A stretch of DNA of 64,000 nucleotides. Source: Candidatus Enterenecus merdae (GTDB lineage Bacteria > Bacillota > Clostridia > Oscillospirales > Oscillospiraceae). Shown piece after piece: positions 23,638 to 32,896 of the stretch. Below the pieces are notes generated by a model. That model did no database searches. It saw only the letters and a list, made by a program, of their open reading frames with translations, and was not told the DNA's origin. A program made the position numbers and the translations under genes. Position 1 is the stretch's first letter, and every line of letters begins with the position of its first letter. The stretch lies in contig DVJZ01000049.1 in assembly GCA_018716385.1 (NCBI GenBank), positions 1 through 64,000 on the forward strand. The letters run 5' to 3'.

Positions 23638-24837
23638 TCACTTCTCCGTCTTGGCCAGGAATTGCTCCAACCGATCCAGCCCCTTCTGGATGTTTTCCAT
23701 AGAGGTGGCATAGGACCAGCGCACAAAGCTGGCTGCGCCAAATCCGCTGCACGGCACCGTAGCCACCAGGCCATGCTTCAGGAAGGCGGCGCAGAAGTCG
23801 TCGCTGGTCTGGATGCGCTCCCCGCAGATGGTGCTGCCCAGCAGCCGCTCCACATTCATCATGGCGTAAAAGGCGCCCTCCGGCTTTAAGCAGCTCACCC
23901 CTTCAATCCGGTTCATGCGCTCCACCAGATAGTCCCGGCGCTGCTCAAAGGCCCGGCGCATCTCCTCCACCCCATCCTGGGGCCCGTTGAGAGCGGCTAC
24001 CGCGGCAGCCTGGGAAATGGAACAGGGCGAGCCGGTGGAGTGGCTGAGGTAGTTGGCCATCACCTTGGTAACCCCCTCCTCGGCCAGGGCATATCCAATG
24101 CGCCAGCCGGTCATGGCATAGGCCTTGGACACGCCGTTGATGAGGATGGTGTGCCGTTTGACCTGCTCCCCCAAGGTGGCCACGCTGGTAAACCCAACCC
24201 CGTCATAGAGCAGGCTATAATAGATCTCGTCGGAGATGAGGTACACCTCCTGGTCCACGCAGGCCTGGGCAATCCCCTGCAGCTCTTCCCGGCCGTATAC
24301 CATACCAGTGGGGTTGGAGGGATTGTTGAGGATCAGCGCCTTGGTGCGCGGGGTGATGGCCTGACGGATCTGCCCGGCAGTCACTTTAAAGCCGTCCGAC
24401 TCCTCCGCCGTGACGATTACCGGAACGCCGCCCACCATCTTGATCAGCTCCAGATAGCTCACCCAGTAGGGGGCGGGCAGGATCACCTCGTCCCCAGGGT
24501 TGACCAGAGCCCGCAGGGCAATATAGACGCAGTGCTTGGCCCCGCTGGTGACCACCACCTGGGAGGGTTGATACTCCACACCGCAGTCGGCCCGCATCCG
24601 GTCACATACCGCCTGCTTCAACGCAGGTGTGCCCGAGGCAGGGGTGTACCGGGTGAGGTTATCGGCGATGGCCTGAGCGGCGGCAGCCTTGATGTGATCA
24701 GGGGTGTTGAAGTCCGGCTCCCCCGCCCCGAACCCAATCACATCCACGCCGTCTGCCTTCATCTGCTTGGCCAGCGCGTCGATGGCCATGGTTGTGGACG
24801 CCTGCACCTGCCCAGCCAACTGTGAAAGCTCTTTCAA
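23638..24837 (-). CDS. class I pyridoxal-phosphate aminotransferase, aspartate type
   Basis: The 399-residue enzyme has the fold-type I aminotransferase marks: FGAGEPDFNTPDHI, the cofactor-contacting LNNPSNPTGMVYG, the Asp of YLISDEIYY, the Schiff-base lysine in GVSKAYAMTGWRIGY, and a C-terminal Arg in SFVRWSYA. It most resembles the AspB subgroup that transaminates aspartate and related acids with 2-oxoglutarate. The start is TTG at 24837 with GGAGGG six bases upstream. Substrate is inferred from family only. Confidence 0.85.
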   Translation of the reverse strand: MKELSQLAGQVQASTTMAIDALAKQMKADGVDVIGFGAGEPDFNTPDHIKAAAAQAIADNLTRYTPASGTPALKQAVCDRMRADCGVEYQPSQVVVTSGAKHCVYIALRALVNPGDEVILPAPYWVSYLELIKMVGGVPVIVTAEESDGFKVTAGQIRQAITPRTKALILNNPSNPTGMVYGREELQGIAQACVDQEVYLISDEIYYSLLYDGVGFTSVATLGEQVKRHTILINGVSKAYAMTGWRIGYALAEEGVTKVMANYLSHSTGSPCSISQAAAVAALNGPQDGVEEMRRAFEQRRDYLVERMNRIEGVSCLKPEGAFYAMMNVERLLGSTICGERIQTSDDFCAAFLKHGLVATVPCSGFGAASFVRWSYATSMENIQKGLDRLEQFLAKTEK

Positions 24838-24868
24838 AGCAATCCCTCCAAATCAGATTTCCTTGCAT

Positions 24869-24897
24869 ATTATATGCCCTGACTTGCAGGATTGCAA
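24869..24897 (-). promoter_or_regulatory. sigma-A promoter for the aminotransferase gene
   Basis: Minus strand TTGCAA (24897-24892), 17 bases, TATAAT (24874-24869). The remainder of the 24838-25003 gap is AT-rich and empty. Confidence 0.8.
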
Positions 24898-25003
24898 GCT
24901 TTTTCCGCTCCGATTAGAAGATTTTGCAGTTTTTCTGTCCTTGTATTGCAAAACTCCGCCGTCCAAAAGGGTATCGGGGCCGGGACCAGATTGGCAGGGC
25001 GGA

Positions 25004-25789
25004 CTACCTGCCCCGCCCCTTGGGGGCGTTCTTCCGGTAGAGCAGGTACAGGCCATGGGCCAGCAGGTCGTGGTCATAGGTGATCTCCCGCTGGCAGTGG
25101 CGGAAAATCTCCGGGAGATGCTCCCCTGTGGCCACCACCGTGGCGGCTGGGATCCCGGCGGCCGCCTCCAATGTGAAGATCAGGCGGTCGAAGGCCCCGG
25201 CATACCCGTAGACGATGCCCGCCCGCATGGCGTCCACGGTGTTGCGCCCCAGGGGGCTGTCCACCCTGCCCATGGAGATCTGGGGCAGCTGTGCCCCGTT
25301 TTGGGACAGGGCCTCCAGCGCGATGCCCATGCCGGGCATGATCGCGCACCCCTCAAAGGCCGATGGGCTGACATAGGAGAAGGACACCGCGGTGTGGGAG
25401 TTGATCACAATGGCCGGCATGGGATAGCGGGCCACCGCCGCCACCGCTGAGGCCACCATATCGCTGCCCAGCTCATTGTGCACGTCCGCCCGGATGTTCA
25501 GTCCCGTCTTCAGCCCCGGCCCCACCAGCAGGGGAAGCTGCCCCGTCAGGCGGCGGATGGCCTGGGCATAGGGCTGTGTGGCCGGCGGTACCACGCTGGA
25601 CAGGATGGCCCCGTTCACCTGTTCTACCCTGGCCTGATAGAGCTGGAACACCCCCAGGATTCGGATGGCACACTGGTCCTGGGTCATCCTCCGGTCCGTC
25701 TCCAGCTCGGAGAGGAAGACAGGCTGTCCCTCTATGGTAAACAGGGCAAGGGTTGTCCGGGTATTGCCAATGTCAACGGCCAGGATCAT
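25004..25789 (-). CDS. coaX: type III pantothenate kinase
   Basis: This 261-residue protein belongs to the ASKHA superfamily: MILAVDIGNTRTTLALF is the phosphate-binding motif, VGPGLKTGLNIRADVHNELGSD the pantothenate-binding region with the essential Asp, and VINSHTAVSF stands where many members read DxGTA. It makes 4'-phosphopantothenate, the first step of CoA synthesis, and typically needs a monovalent cation. The asparagine in VINSHT where Asp is common is worth noting. It has its own promoter. Confidence 0.88.
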   Translation of the reverse strand: MILAVDIGNTRTTLALFTIEGQPVFLSELETDRRMTQDQCAIRILGVFQLYQARVEQVNGAILSSVVPPATQPYAQAIRRLTGQLPLLVGPGLKTGLNIRADVHNELGSDMVASAVAAVARYPMPAIVINSHTAVSFSYVSPSAFEGCAIMPGMGIALEALSQNGAQLPQISMGRVDSPLGRNTVDAMRAGIVYGYAGAFDRLIFTLEAAAGIPAATVVATGEHLPEIFRHCQREITYDHDLLAHGLYLLYRKNAPKGRGR

Positions 25790-25833
25790 AGCAGTGGCAC
25801 CTCCAGGGAATCCCCATCAAGGGGTTTGGCTTC

Positions 25834-25862
25834 ATTATACACAAATTCCGGCCACCTGTCAT
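25834..25862 (-). promoter_or_regulatory. sigma-A promoter for coaX
   Basis: Minus strand ATGACA (25862-25857), 17 bases, TATAAT (25839-25834) with a TG before the -10. Confidence 0.7.
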
Positions 25863-25880
25863 CCCCTTACCCCTATGCAG

Positions 25881-25917
25881 TCGCAGCGCCGCGCCCAAAC
25901 TGGGCGCGGCGCTGCGA
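25881..25917 (-). terminator. 17-bp perfect hairpin after leuB
   Basis: TCGCAGCGCCGCGCCCA and its exact complement flank an AAC loop, 14 bases after the leuB stop. There is no T-run, so it may be a 3' stabiliser or a factor-assisted terminator rather than a classic one. Confidence 0.6.
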
Positions 25918-25930
25918 AGGAAGCCTGACC

Positions 25931-27016
25931 TCAAGGTTGATCGATTCGGTCCAGAATGGCCTGGCCCATCTGCCGGGTGCCCACAGCCCGCTCTCCGGGC
26001 CGGGCGATGTCCGGCGTCCGGAAGCCGTCGGCCAGGGCCTGATCCACCGCCCTTTCGATGGCCTCCGCCTCTACAGCCAGGTGGAAGGAGTAGCGGAACA
26101 TCATGGCCGCTGACAGGATGGTGGCGATGGGGTTGGCCTTGTCCTGCCCGGCGATGTCCGGAGCCGAGCCGTGGATGGGCTCATATAGGGCAGGCGCTCC
26201 GTCCCCCATGGAGGCGGAGGGCAGCAGACCGATGGAGCCGGTGATCATGGAGGCCTCGTCGGAGAGGATGTCGCCAAACATATTCTCAGTCACCACCACG
26301 TCAAACTGGCCCGGGTCCCGGACCAACTGCATGGCGCAGTTGTCCACCAGCACATCCTCATAGGCCACATCGGGATATTCCTGGGCCAAGCGGTGCATTA
26401 CCTCCCGCCACAGACGGCTGGTTTCCAATACGTTGGCCTTGTCCACACTGGATACCTTTTTCCGGCGCAGGCGGGCCATCTCAAAGGCCCGGCGGCCAAT
26501 GCGCGCGATCTCCCGCTCAGAGTAGGCCATCCGGTCGGCGCACTCCACCCCACGATCCTCCGTGTCATACCGCTCCCGCTTGCCAAAGTAGATGCCCCCG
26601 GTGAGCTCCCGCACCATCAGCAGGTCGATGCCCCGGGCCGCAATCTCCGCCTTCAGTGGGCTGGCGTCGGCCAGGGCGGGACGCAGGGCAGCGGGACGCA
26701 GATTGGCGTACAGCCCCAGATCCCGTCGGATGGCCAGCAGGGCGGTCTCCGGCCGCTGCTCAGCGGGCTTTTCACTGCCCCATTTGGGGCCGCCCACAGC
26801 TCCCAGCAGCACCGCGTCACAGCTCTTACATAGCTCCGCCGTGCCGTCTGGATAGCTCTTCCCCACCGCATCGGTGGCACAGCCCCCCAGCAGCACGTCC
26901 ACATACGCAAAGCTGTGGCCAAACTTCTCCCCCACCCGGTTGATGACGGAGACAGCCTGCTCCACGATTTCCGGGCCGATGCCGTCCCCCCGGATCAGCG
27001 CGATCTGGAAGTTCAC
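25931..27016 (-). CDS. leuB: 3-isopropylmalate dehydrogenase
   Basis: The 361-residue enzyme oxidatively decarboxylates 3-isopropylmalate in leucine synthesis. [12 protein letters not shown], the substrate loop [13 protein letters not shown], the [11 protein letters not shown] region and [14 protein letters not shown] are the family signatures. Translation begins at GTG 27016, which overlaps the leuD stop as GTGA; the open frame extends much further upstream but only in the leuD shadow. Third gene of leuCDB. No leuA is present nearby. Confidence 0.94.
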   Translation of the reverse strand: MNFQIALIRGDGIGPEIVEQAVSVINRVGEKFGHSFAYVDVLLGGCATDAVGKSYPDGTAELCKSCDAVLLGAVGGPKWGSEKPAEQRPETALLAIRRDLGLYANLRPAALRPALADASPLKAEIAARGIDLLMVRELTGGIYFGKRERYDTEDRGVECADRMAYSEREIARIGRRAFEMARLRRKKVSSVDKANVLETSRLWREVMHRLAQEYPDVAYEDVLVDNCAMQLVRDPGQFDVVVTENMFGDILSDEASMITGSIGLLPSASMGDGAPALYEPIHGSAPDIAGQDKANPIATILSAAMMFRYSFHLAVEAEAIERAVDQALADGFRTPDIARPGERAVGTRQMGQAILDRIDQP

Positions 27017-27498
27017 TTGGCCACCCCCCGGGCTTTCAGCGAGGCCAGCAGACCGCCGCTGGAGATGATGCCGTTGACAAACTCGGGGAATGGCGCGGCC
27101 TGAAAGCGCTTGCCGGTGCTCTGGTTGACGATCTCTCCGGTCTGAAAGTCCACCGTCACCTGATCCCCCGCCGAGATCCCATCCACCGCCTCCGGGCACT
27201 CCAGGATGGGAAAGCCAATGTTGATGGCGTTGCGGTAGAAGATACGGGCAAAGCTCTTGGCGATGACGCACTTTACCCCGCAGGCCTTCAGGGCCAGCGG
27301 CGCGTGCTCCCGGGAGGAGCCGCAGCCGAAGTTGTTTCCTCCCACCACAATGTCCCCCGCTTCCACTGACGGGGCAAAGGAGGCGTCAATGTCCTCCATG
27401 CAGTGCGCGGCCAGGGATTTTTCATCAGGCGCATTCAGGTACCGGGCCGGGATGATGACGTCGGTGTCCACATTGTCGCCGTATTTATAAACTTTCAT
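27013..27498 (-). CDS. leuD: 3-isopropylmalate dehydratase small subunit
   Basis: A 161-residue swivelling subunit of isopropylmalate isomerase with [21 protein letters not shown] and the substrate-binding [18 protein letters not shown]. It completes the active site of LeuC, converting 2- to 3-isopropylmalate. The stop overlaps leuB (GTGA) and the start lies 15 bases after leuC. The short form belongs to the homoaconitase-like LeuD class common in Clostridia and archaea. Confidence 0.94.
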   Translation of the reverse strand: MKVYKYGDNVDTDVIIPARYLNAPDEKSLAAHCMEDIDASFAPSVEAGDIVVGGNNFGCGSSREHAPLALKACGVKCVIAKSFARIFYRNAINIGFPILECPEAVDGISAGDQVTVDFQTGEIVNQSTGKRFQAAPFPEFVNGIISSGGLLASLKARGVAK

Positions 27499-27513
27499 TG
27501 CGCTGCACCTCCC

Positions 27514-28773
27514 TCAAATCGTGGCCGGATCGGTCACCACGCCGGTGAGGGCGGAGGCCGCTGCCACAGCGGGGCTGGCCAGGATGACCATGGAGCTGGT
27601 GGGCCCCATCCGCCCCACAAAGTTCCGATTGGTGGTGGTGATGGCCCACTCGTTGTCGCTGAGCACCCCCATGTGGCCGCCCAGGCAGGGGCCGCAGGTG
27701 GGGGTGGAGACCGCCACGCCCGCCTGGATGAAGTCGGCGATCAGCCCCTCGGCCATGGCATCCAGATAGATCTGCTGGGTGGCGGGGATGACGATGCACC
27801 GCACCCCGTCGGCCACCTTTTTGCCCCGGAGGATGGCCGCCGCCTCCCGCAGGTCCTTCAACCGGCCGTTGGTGCACGAGCCGATGACCACCTGCTGGAT
27901 GGGCTTGCCCGCCGCCTCGTCCACCGTCCTGGTGTTGGAGGGTAGATGAGGCAGCGCCACGGTGGGGCGCAGCTTGGACAGGTCGATCTCGATCACCTGG
28001 GTATAGACCGCGTCTGGGTCGGCCTCCACCGGGGTGTAGGGACGCTCCACCCTGCCCTTCAGGTAGTCCAGCGTCCGCTCGTCCACCGGGAAGATGCCGT
28101 TTTTCGCCCCGGCCTCAATGGCCATGTTGCAGATGGTGAATCGATCATCCATCTCCAGGCTGGCAATCCCGTCCCCACAGAACTCCAGGGACTGGTAGAG
28201 CGCCCCGTCCACCCCGATCCTGCCGATCAGGTGGAGGATCAGATCCTTGCCGCTGACATAGGGGCCCAGCGCCCCGGTCAGCTTGACCTGGATGGCGGTG
28301 GGCACCCGGAACCAAGCCAGCCCAGTGGCCATCCCCGCAGCCATGTCGGTGGAGCCAACCCCGGTGGAGAAGGCCCCCAGGGCGCCGTATGTACAGGTGT
28401 GGGAGTCCGCACCGATGATCACCTCACCCGGGGCGGCCAGTCCCTTTTCCGGCAGCAGCGCGTGCTCCACACCCATCTCACCCACGTCATAGAAGTGGGT
28501 GATCTGATGGGCCTTGGCAAAGTCCCGGCAGACGGCGCACAGCTGGGCGGACTTGATGTCCTTGCAAGGGGTGGAGTGGTCCAGCACGATGGCGATCCGC
28601 TCCCGGTCAAACACCTGATGCAAACCCGCCTTCTCAAACTCCCGGATGGCCACCGGTGCGGTGATGTCGTTGCCCAGCACCAGATCCAATCTGCCCTCGA
28701 TCAGCGCGCCCGCCTCCACCCTGTCCAGGCCCGCGGCCCTGGCCAAGATCTTTTGCGTCATGGTCATGCCCAT
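27514..28773 (-). CDS. leuC: 3-isopropylmalate dehydratase large subunit
   Basis: The 419-residue aconitase-family subunit binds a 4Fe-4S cluster through Cys in [12 protein letters not shown] and the pair in [11 protein letters not shown]. The active-site His region DHSTPCKD and [13 protein letters not shown] are present. Start ATG at 28773 has AGAAGG upstream; a longer frame to 28854 runs into the promoter region. Length matches the short (about 420) archaeal/clostridial LeuC class. It is divergent from a Crp/Fnr-type regulator gene. Confidence 0.94.
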   Translation of the reverse strand: MGMTMTQKILARAAGLDRVEAGALIEGRLDLVLGNDITAPVAIREFEKAGLHQVFDRERIAIVLDHSTPCKDIKSAQLCAVCRDFAKAHQITHFYDVGEMGVEHALLPEKGLAAPGEVIIGADSHTCTYGALGAFSTGVGSTDMAAGMATGLAWFRVPTAIQVKLTGALGPYVSGKDLILHLIGRIGVDGALYQSLEFCGDGIASLEMDDRFTICNMAIEAGAKNGIFPVDERTLDYLKGRVERPYTPVEADPDAVYTQVIEIDLSKLRPTVALPHLPSNTRTVDEAAGKPIQQVVIGSCTNGRLKDLREAAAILRGKKVADGVRCIVIPATQQIYLDAMAEGLIADFIQAGVAVSTPTCGPCLGGHMGVLSDNEWAITTTNRNFVGRMGPTSSMVILASPAVAAASALTGVVTDPATI

Positions 28774-28825
28774 GGAATAACCTTCTTTCCTGCTGTTTTG
28801 ATGCCCTTTCAGTATGGCAGAAACC

Positions 28826-28855
28826 TTGCCAAAAGAATGTAAAGTGTGATACAAT
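28826..28855 (+). promoter_or_regulatory. promoter for the Crp/Fnr-type gene
   Basis: TTGCCA (28826-28831), 18-base spacer, TACAAT (28850-28855). The same 112-base gap must hold the leuC promoter, which I could not fix. No clear TTGAT-N4-ATCAA FNR box was seen. Confidence 0.5.
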
Positions 28856-28885
28856 CATTTAAAACATACCATGGAGGTGAGGGCT

Positions 28886-29503
28886 ATGCCCATTTGGGAA
28901 CTGCTGGGGGAGGGACGCATCCCAAAGCGCTACGCGCCGGGGCAGATGATCTATCTCCAGGGGGAGATGCCCGCCTGCTTCTACTACTTGCAGCAGGGGG
29001 AAGCCCGCAGCTTCCTCAGCCTGGATTCCGGCCAGGAGCGGGTACTGGCCGTCCACCGCGCCGGGGACCTGATGGGGGAGGCCTCTTTTTTTGACTGCTG
29101 CCCCCGGGTGTCCTCCGCCATGGCCGTGAGCCCGTGCCTGATCCTCCCCGTGGACCGGCAGCAGCTTGATACAGCCTTGCTCAAGCACCCTGAGCTGGCC
29201 CTGCCCATGCTGCAATATTTGGCTCGAACGGTGGGACGCCTCTCCCGCCAGGTGGGCAGCGCCTCTATGCCTGCCCAACAGCGCATCGCCCGCTTCCTCC
29301 TGGAGCAGCCCACCGGCGATCAGGGCCGCCTGGCCTGCACCCACGAGGAGATCGGCCAGGCCGTTGGGGCCAGCCGGGTGACGGTAAGCCGGGTGCTGCG
29401 CCAATGGAGCCGGTCGGGGATCGTGCGCACCGGCTATGGCAGCCTGTGGCTGCTGGATCCGGAGCGACTGCAACAGATGGCGGAACCGGTGCCGTTTGCG
29501 TGA
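28886..29503 (+). CDS. Crp/Fnr-family transcriptional regulator
   Basis: At 205 residues it has a cNMP-binding-type beta barrel (about 18-110; QMIYLQGEMPACFYYLQQGEAR, GDLMGEASFFD) and a C-terminal winged helix with HEEIGQAVGASRVTVSRVLRQW as recognition region (about 153-174, split here as HEEIGQAVG and ASRVTVSRVL). It lacks the N-terminal cysteine cluster of oxygen-sensing FNR. GGAGGTGA sits before ATG 28886. Divergence from leuCDB and being the lone plus-strand gene here suggest it may control that operon or itself; the ligand is unknown. Confidence 0.82.
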   Translation: MPIWELLGEGRIPKRYAPGQMIYLQGEMPACFYYLQQGEARSFLSLDSGQERVLAVHRAGDLMGEASFFDCCPRVSSAMAVSPCLILPVDRQQLDTALLKHPELALPMLQYLARTVGRLSRQVGSASMPAQQRIARFLLEQPTGDQGRLACTHEEIGQAVGASRVTVSRVLRQWSRSGIVRTGYGSLWLLDPERLQQMAEPVPFA

Positions 29504-29619
29504 TTGGCTGCAAGGGCTTGGCGCTCCCATTGGGACCGGTGGATGCAAAGCCAGGGATGGTTAGCCGCCGCGCCTTGGATGGCGGACCAGCTATCAGCTC
29601 ATCGTGCGTACAGACGAAT

Positions 29620-29648
29620 AGGCGCTCCGGTCCCCCGAAGCGCCTTTG
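29620..29648. terminator. bidirectional terminator between the regulator and spoIVA
   Basis: AGGCGCTCCGG and CCGAAGCGCCT (one mismatch) around a TCCC loop, TTT on the plus side and TATTCG on the minus side. The rest of the 29504-29666 gap shows no gene. Confidence 0.6.
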
Positions 29649-29666
29649 CCTAGTATTCGGATCCTG

Positions 29667-31145
29667 TCACAGAATGATGCAGATCAGCCCGCCGGAGCCC
29701 TCGTTGATGATCCGCTCCAGCGTCTCCCGCAGTTTCTCCCGGGCGTCCTCCGGCATCCGCTTGAGCTTGCTTTGCAGATCCTCCCCCACCAGCTCGTGGA
29801 AGGAGCGGCCGAAGATATTGGAGTCCCAGATCCGGCCGGTATCCCCCTCGAACTGCCGCAGCAGATAGTCCACCATCTCCTCCGACTGTTTCTCGGTGCC
29901 CATGATGGGGGACAGTTCTGTTTTGATGTCCGCCCGCATCATGTGGATGGACGGCGCAGAGGCCCGCAGACGCACACCGTACCGCCCGCCCTGTTTGACG
30001 ATCTCCGGCTCTTCCAGGATCATCTCCTGGATGTCTGGCATCACGATACCGTAGCCGGTGCGCTCCACCTGGGCCAGCGCCCCCTCCACCTTCTCATAGT
30101 TCTTCTTCATAGCGGCCAGTTGGGTCAGCTGGTCGATCAGATCCCCGTCGTCGGCAATGTTCAGCCCGCAGCGCTCGGAGACTGTGGTATAGAACAGGCT
30201 CCTGGGCAGCTCCAAGGTGGCCGTGACCACGCCGCTTCCCATATCCATGCGGTTGAGCAGCGCGCGGCTGACCTCCTCCCTGCACCCCATGGCGGCCACC
30301 GCCTGCTCCGCGTCCCGGATGCGCTGCAAGCCCGCCGTCTCCTCCCGGATCATGGCGTACAGGCTGCTCTTAATTGGGTGGTCAAAGGGCAGCACATCCA
30401 CCCAGGCGGGCAGGAACAGCTCCATCTGTTTGATTGGAAACTCGTGGAGTACCCCCCGGATGATCTCGCTCACCCCGCCCTCGTCCAGGGCCAGGCAGTT
30501 GACCGCCATACACGTCACGTCATACCGCTCAGCCAGGTCCGCCTGGATGGTCTGGGCCCGGTCGCCCTCTGGCTGGGCGGAATTGAGCAGCACCACAAAG
30601 GGCTTGCCCAGCTCCTTCAGCTCGGTGATCACCCGCTCCTCCGCCTCCAGGTAGTCCTCCCGGGGGATGTCAGTCACCGTGCCGTCCGTCGTGATCACGA
30701 TGCCGATGGTGGAGTGGTCGGCAATCACCTTTCGGGTGCCAAACTCCGCAGCCTGGGTCATGGGGATCTCATGGTCAAACCAGGGGGTGGTCACCATGCG
30801 GGGCAGGTCTCCGTCAAACTGTCCCATGGCGCTGGGCACCAGGTAGCCCACGCAGTCGATGAGCCGGACGGAGAAGGTGCTGCCGTCCTCCATGGCCATG
30901 ACTACCGCGTCCTCGGGGACAAACTTGGGCTCGGCGGTCATCACCACCCGGCCAGACCCGCTCTGGGGCAGCTCATCCCTGGCCCGGTCCCGAACGTAGG
31001 TGTTCTCGATCTTGGGCAGGACCAGCGTCTCCATAAACCGCTTGATAAAGGTGGACTTCCCGGTGCGGACCGGCCCGACCACCCCAAGATAGATGTCGCC
31101 CTGGGTGCGCTGCGCGATCTCCTCATACAGCTTGTGATTTTCCAA
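29667..31145 (-). CDS. spoIVA: stage IV sporulation protein A (coat morphogenetic ATPase)
   Basis: A 492-residue protein with the TRAFAC-like ATPase domain: DIYLGVVGPVRTGKSTFIKR (Walker A), DRARDELPQSGSGRVVMTAEP and the Walker B-like VRLIDCVGYLV. SpoIVA polymerises with ATP hydrolysis on the forespore outer membrane, anchored by SpoVM, and forms the coat basement layer. Start is TTG 31145 with GAGGAGG eight bases upstream; length matches B. subtilis (492). A sigma-E-type promoter lies 30 bases upstream. The SipL-like gene and spoVM are directly upstream. Confidence 0.96.
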   Translation of the reverse strand: MENHKLYEEIAQRTQGDIYLGVVGPVRTGKSTFIKRFMETLVLPKIENTYVRDRARDELPQSGSGRVVMTAEPKFVPEDAVVMAMEDGSTFSVRLIDCVGYLVPSAMGQFDGDLPRMVTTPWFDHEIPMTQAAEFGTRKVIADHSTIGIVITTDGTVTDIPREDYLEAEERVITELKELGKPFVVLLNSAQPEGDRAQTIQADLAERYDVTCMAVNCLALDEGGVSEIIRGVLHEFPIKQMELFLPAWVDVLPFDHPIKSSLYAMIREETAGLQRIRDAEQAVAAMGCREEVSRALLNRMDMGSGVVTATLELPRSLFYTTVSERCGLNIADDGDLIDQLTQLAAMKKNYEKVEGALAQVERTGYGIVMPDIQEMILEEPEIVKQGGRYGVRLRASAPSIHMMRADIKTELSPIMGTEKQSEEMVDYLLRQFEGDTGRIWDSNIFGRSFHELVGEDLQSKLKRMPEDAREKLRETLERIINEGSGGLICIIL

Positions 31146-31178
31146 AGCAGATTCCTCCTCGCCCCGTGTTTTGTTCCA

Positions 31179-31208
31179 TGTTTATGGGGATAAGCTCTGG
31201 AATATGAC
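31179..31208 (-). promoter_or_regulatory. sigma-E promoter for spoIVA
   Basis: Minus strand GTCATATT (31208-31201), 14-base spacer, CATAAACA (31186-31179). The -35 is a full match to the sigma-E form and the -10 shares CATA and spacing. spoIVA is sigma-E controlled in Bacillus. Confidence 0.7.
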
Positions 31209-31231
31209 AAGCTGGGCCAAGTGATCATGGG

Positions 31232-31269
31232 AAAACCGGACAGGGCGGCGCTCCCGCCGCCCTGCCCGG
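31232..31269 (-). terminator. terminator after the SipL-like gene
   Basis: A long GC stem (CAGGGCGGCG pairing with CGCCGCCCTG and outer CCGG pairs) followed on the minus strand by TTTTCCC. It separates the SipL-like gene from spoIVA. Confidence 0.85.
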
Positions 31270-31279
31270 TCCAGATACC

Positions 31280-32794
31280 TCAGCCTCGCTGGGTGGGGAT
31301 GAGTAGAAGGGTCCCCTGGGGAGCCTGCTCCTCCTCCAGGCCGTTGACCGCCCGGATGTCTCCCAGGGCCGCCCCACAGGCCTTGGCCACGTCCCACAGG
31401 GACTCCCCCTCTCCAACCCGGCGGATGATCAAGGAGGGCCGGGGGGATTGGGTGGCGGGAACCGTCCCCGGCTTTAGGGAGAGCACACAGGGCACAGACT
31501 CCTCCCGGGTGGTCATCCAGGTGAACAGCGCCTCACAGCGCACCTCCAGCCCACCGGTCACCGGCACGGCGGTGACCGGCCCCACCGGAGCGCACCGGCA
31601 GCGGCAGTTGCTTCCCTCCGGCAGCTCCAGCCGGCAGGAGACGGGAAGGCTATCACTCATCCCGCACAGGGCCCCTTCCTCGCTGAGGTAGAGCACCTCC
31701 ACCCGGAGCTGGGCGGTGCAGCGCATCCCCCCCTCCTCCAGCGCACACTCCAGGGACTCCACCGCGGCGAAGCAGTCCAGCACCTCTTTGGCCGGGATAC
31801 CACATTCACAGGACTGGCGAGCTGTCTCCCGCCGGGCGTCCCACCCGGCCGCTACCCACAGTGGGCAGGGGGCCCGCTCCACGTCCAGGGGCGCGGTGGT
31901 GGAGTAGGCGTCGCTCAGGAGCGTCAGGGGACGCTTGCCCCACAGCACCGCCTGGGCAAGCGCCTCCACACTCACCGTCAGCTCCCCGTCTTGCAGGGCA
32001 CATTGCAGCCCAGTCACCAGGATGCTCAGCTCAATCTGACAGTCCTCGATGGGCCGGTCCAACTCAAAAATCTGGGAAAAGGGCAGCTCAAAGCCGGCGC
32101 TTAGGATCTCCTCCCCGCTCCGGTAGAGGGCCCGCAGATGCAACTCCCCTTTGCAGATCAGCTTTTTCCCGATAGCCTTTGCCTCGGCCGCCCCCAGATG
32201 GATCCGGCAGTAGAGCAGCTCCTCCATGGCCGGACGGGAGGCGGGAGGACGCAGCACATCAGAGAACAGGAAGGGCCGTTCCACCACCTGGACAGCAGCC
32301 CAGTCCGCCCGCTCCACAAAGCGCTTTTCCAGTCTGGCCTGCCCGCCATCGGTGGCGTCGCAGGTCACCTCTCGCATCTCCTGCTCATAGGCGGTGACCT
32401 GGAAGGACAGCCCGGCCCGGATCATCAACTTGCGGGGGTTCATGGCCCGGGCATCGGCAAAGACCACCCAGGCTTCGGCCTGGATCTGGCACCCCTCCTG
32501 CACCTTGGGGCAGTCCTTCACGCATTGGAAGGGCAGCTCCGCCTCCATGATCCGGGGCGCCTGCTCCCCTTCCGGGATGTACACCACAGCCACCTGGACC
32601 GTCCCGTTCAGACGCAGCGCGCCTGTCTGCGCCTGTCTGCCTTTGAGAAACACCCGGCCGGCCGCGGAGACGATCCGGGCCACGTCGGGCAGCGCGTCTG
32701 GCACGATGCACTCCAAGGTCTCTTCCTGGCTCAGCACGCCGTCAAAGACCGACCGGTATCCCTCCAGGGTCTGACGCTGTAATTCCATTTCCAT
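31280..32794 (-). CDS. sipL: SipL-like DUF3794 and LysM spore coat assembly protein
   Basis: The 504-residue protein has repeated SPOCS/DUF3794 domains (about residues 20-150, 160-285 and 330-440; the first carries the hallmark DALPDVARIVSAAG) and a C-terminal LysM domain (about 450-500, VGEGESLWDVAKACG...LLLIPTQRG). This is the architecture of SipL of Clostridioides difficile, whose LysM domain binds SpoIVA and is needed for coat encasement. GAGAGG precedes ATG 32794. Placement between spoVM and spoIVA strongly supports the assignment, although other DUF3794-LysM paralogues exist. Confidence 0.82.
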   Translation of the reverse strand: MEMELQRQTLEGYRSVFDGVLSQEETLECIVPDALPDVARIVSAAGRVFLKGRQAQTGALRLNGTVQVAVVYIPEGEQAPRIMEAELPFQCVKDCPKVQEGCQIQAEAWVVFADARAMNPRKLMIRAGLSFQVTAYEQEMREVTCDATDGGQARLEKRFVERADWAAVQVVERPFLFSDVLRPPASRPAMEELLYCRIHLGAAEAKAIGKKLICKGELHLRALYRSGEEILSAGFELPFSQIFELDRPIEDCQIELSILVTGLQCALQDGELTVSVEALAQAVLWGKRPLTLLSDAYSTTAPLDVERAPCPLWVAAGWDARRETARQSCECGIPAKEVLDCFAAVESLECALEEGGMRCTAQLRVEVLYLSEEGALCGMSDSLPVSCRLELPEGSNCRCRCAPVGPVTAVPVTGGLEVRCEALFTWMTTREESVPCVLSLKPGTVPATQSPRPSLIIRRVGEGESLWDVAKACGAALGDIRAVNGLEEEQAPQGTLLLIPTQRG

Positions 32795-32896
32795 AGGTGT
32801 CCTCTCCTTGCTCGTATTCTGGTGCGCGGGCCCGCCGCGCGGCAATCATGCTAAGACACCTATATGTAAAACCGGGCGCAAGTATGCCGGAAGCCG

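Noticed and set aside
28774-28885. T-box or leucine leader before leuC
   Set aside because: The gap is too short and shows no T-box motif or Leu-codon run.
29646-31193. 515-codon plus-strand frame
   Set aside because: Antisense to spoIVA.
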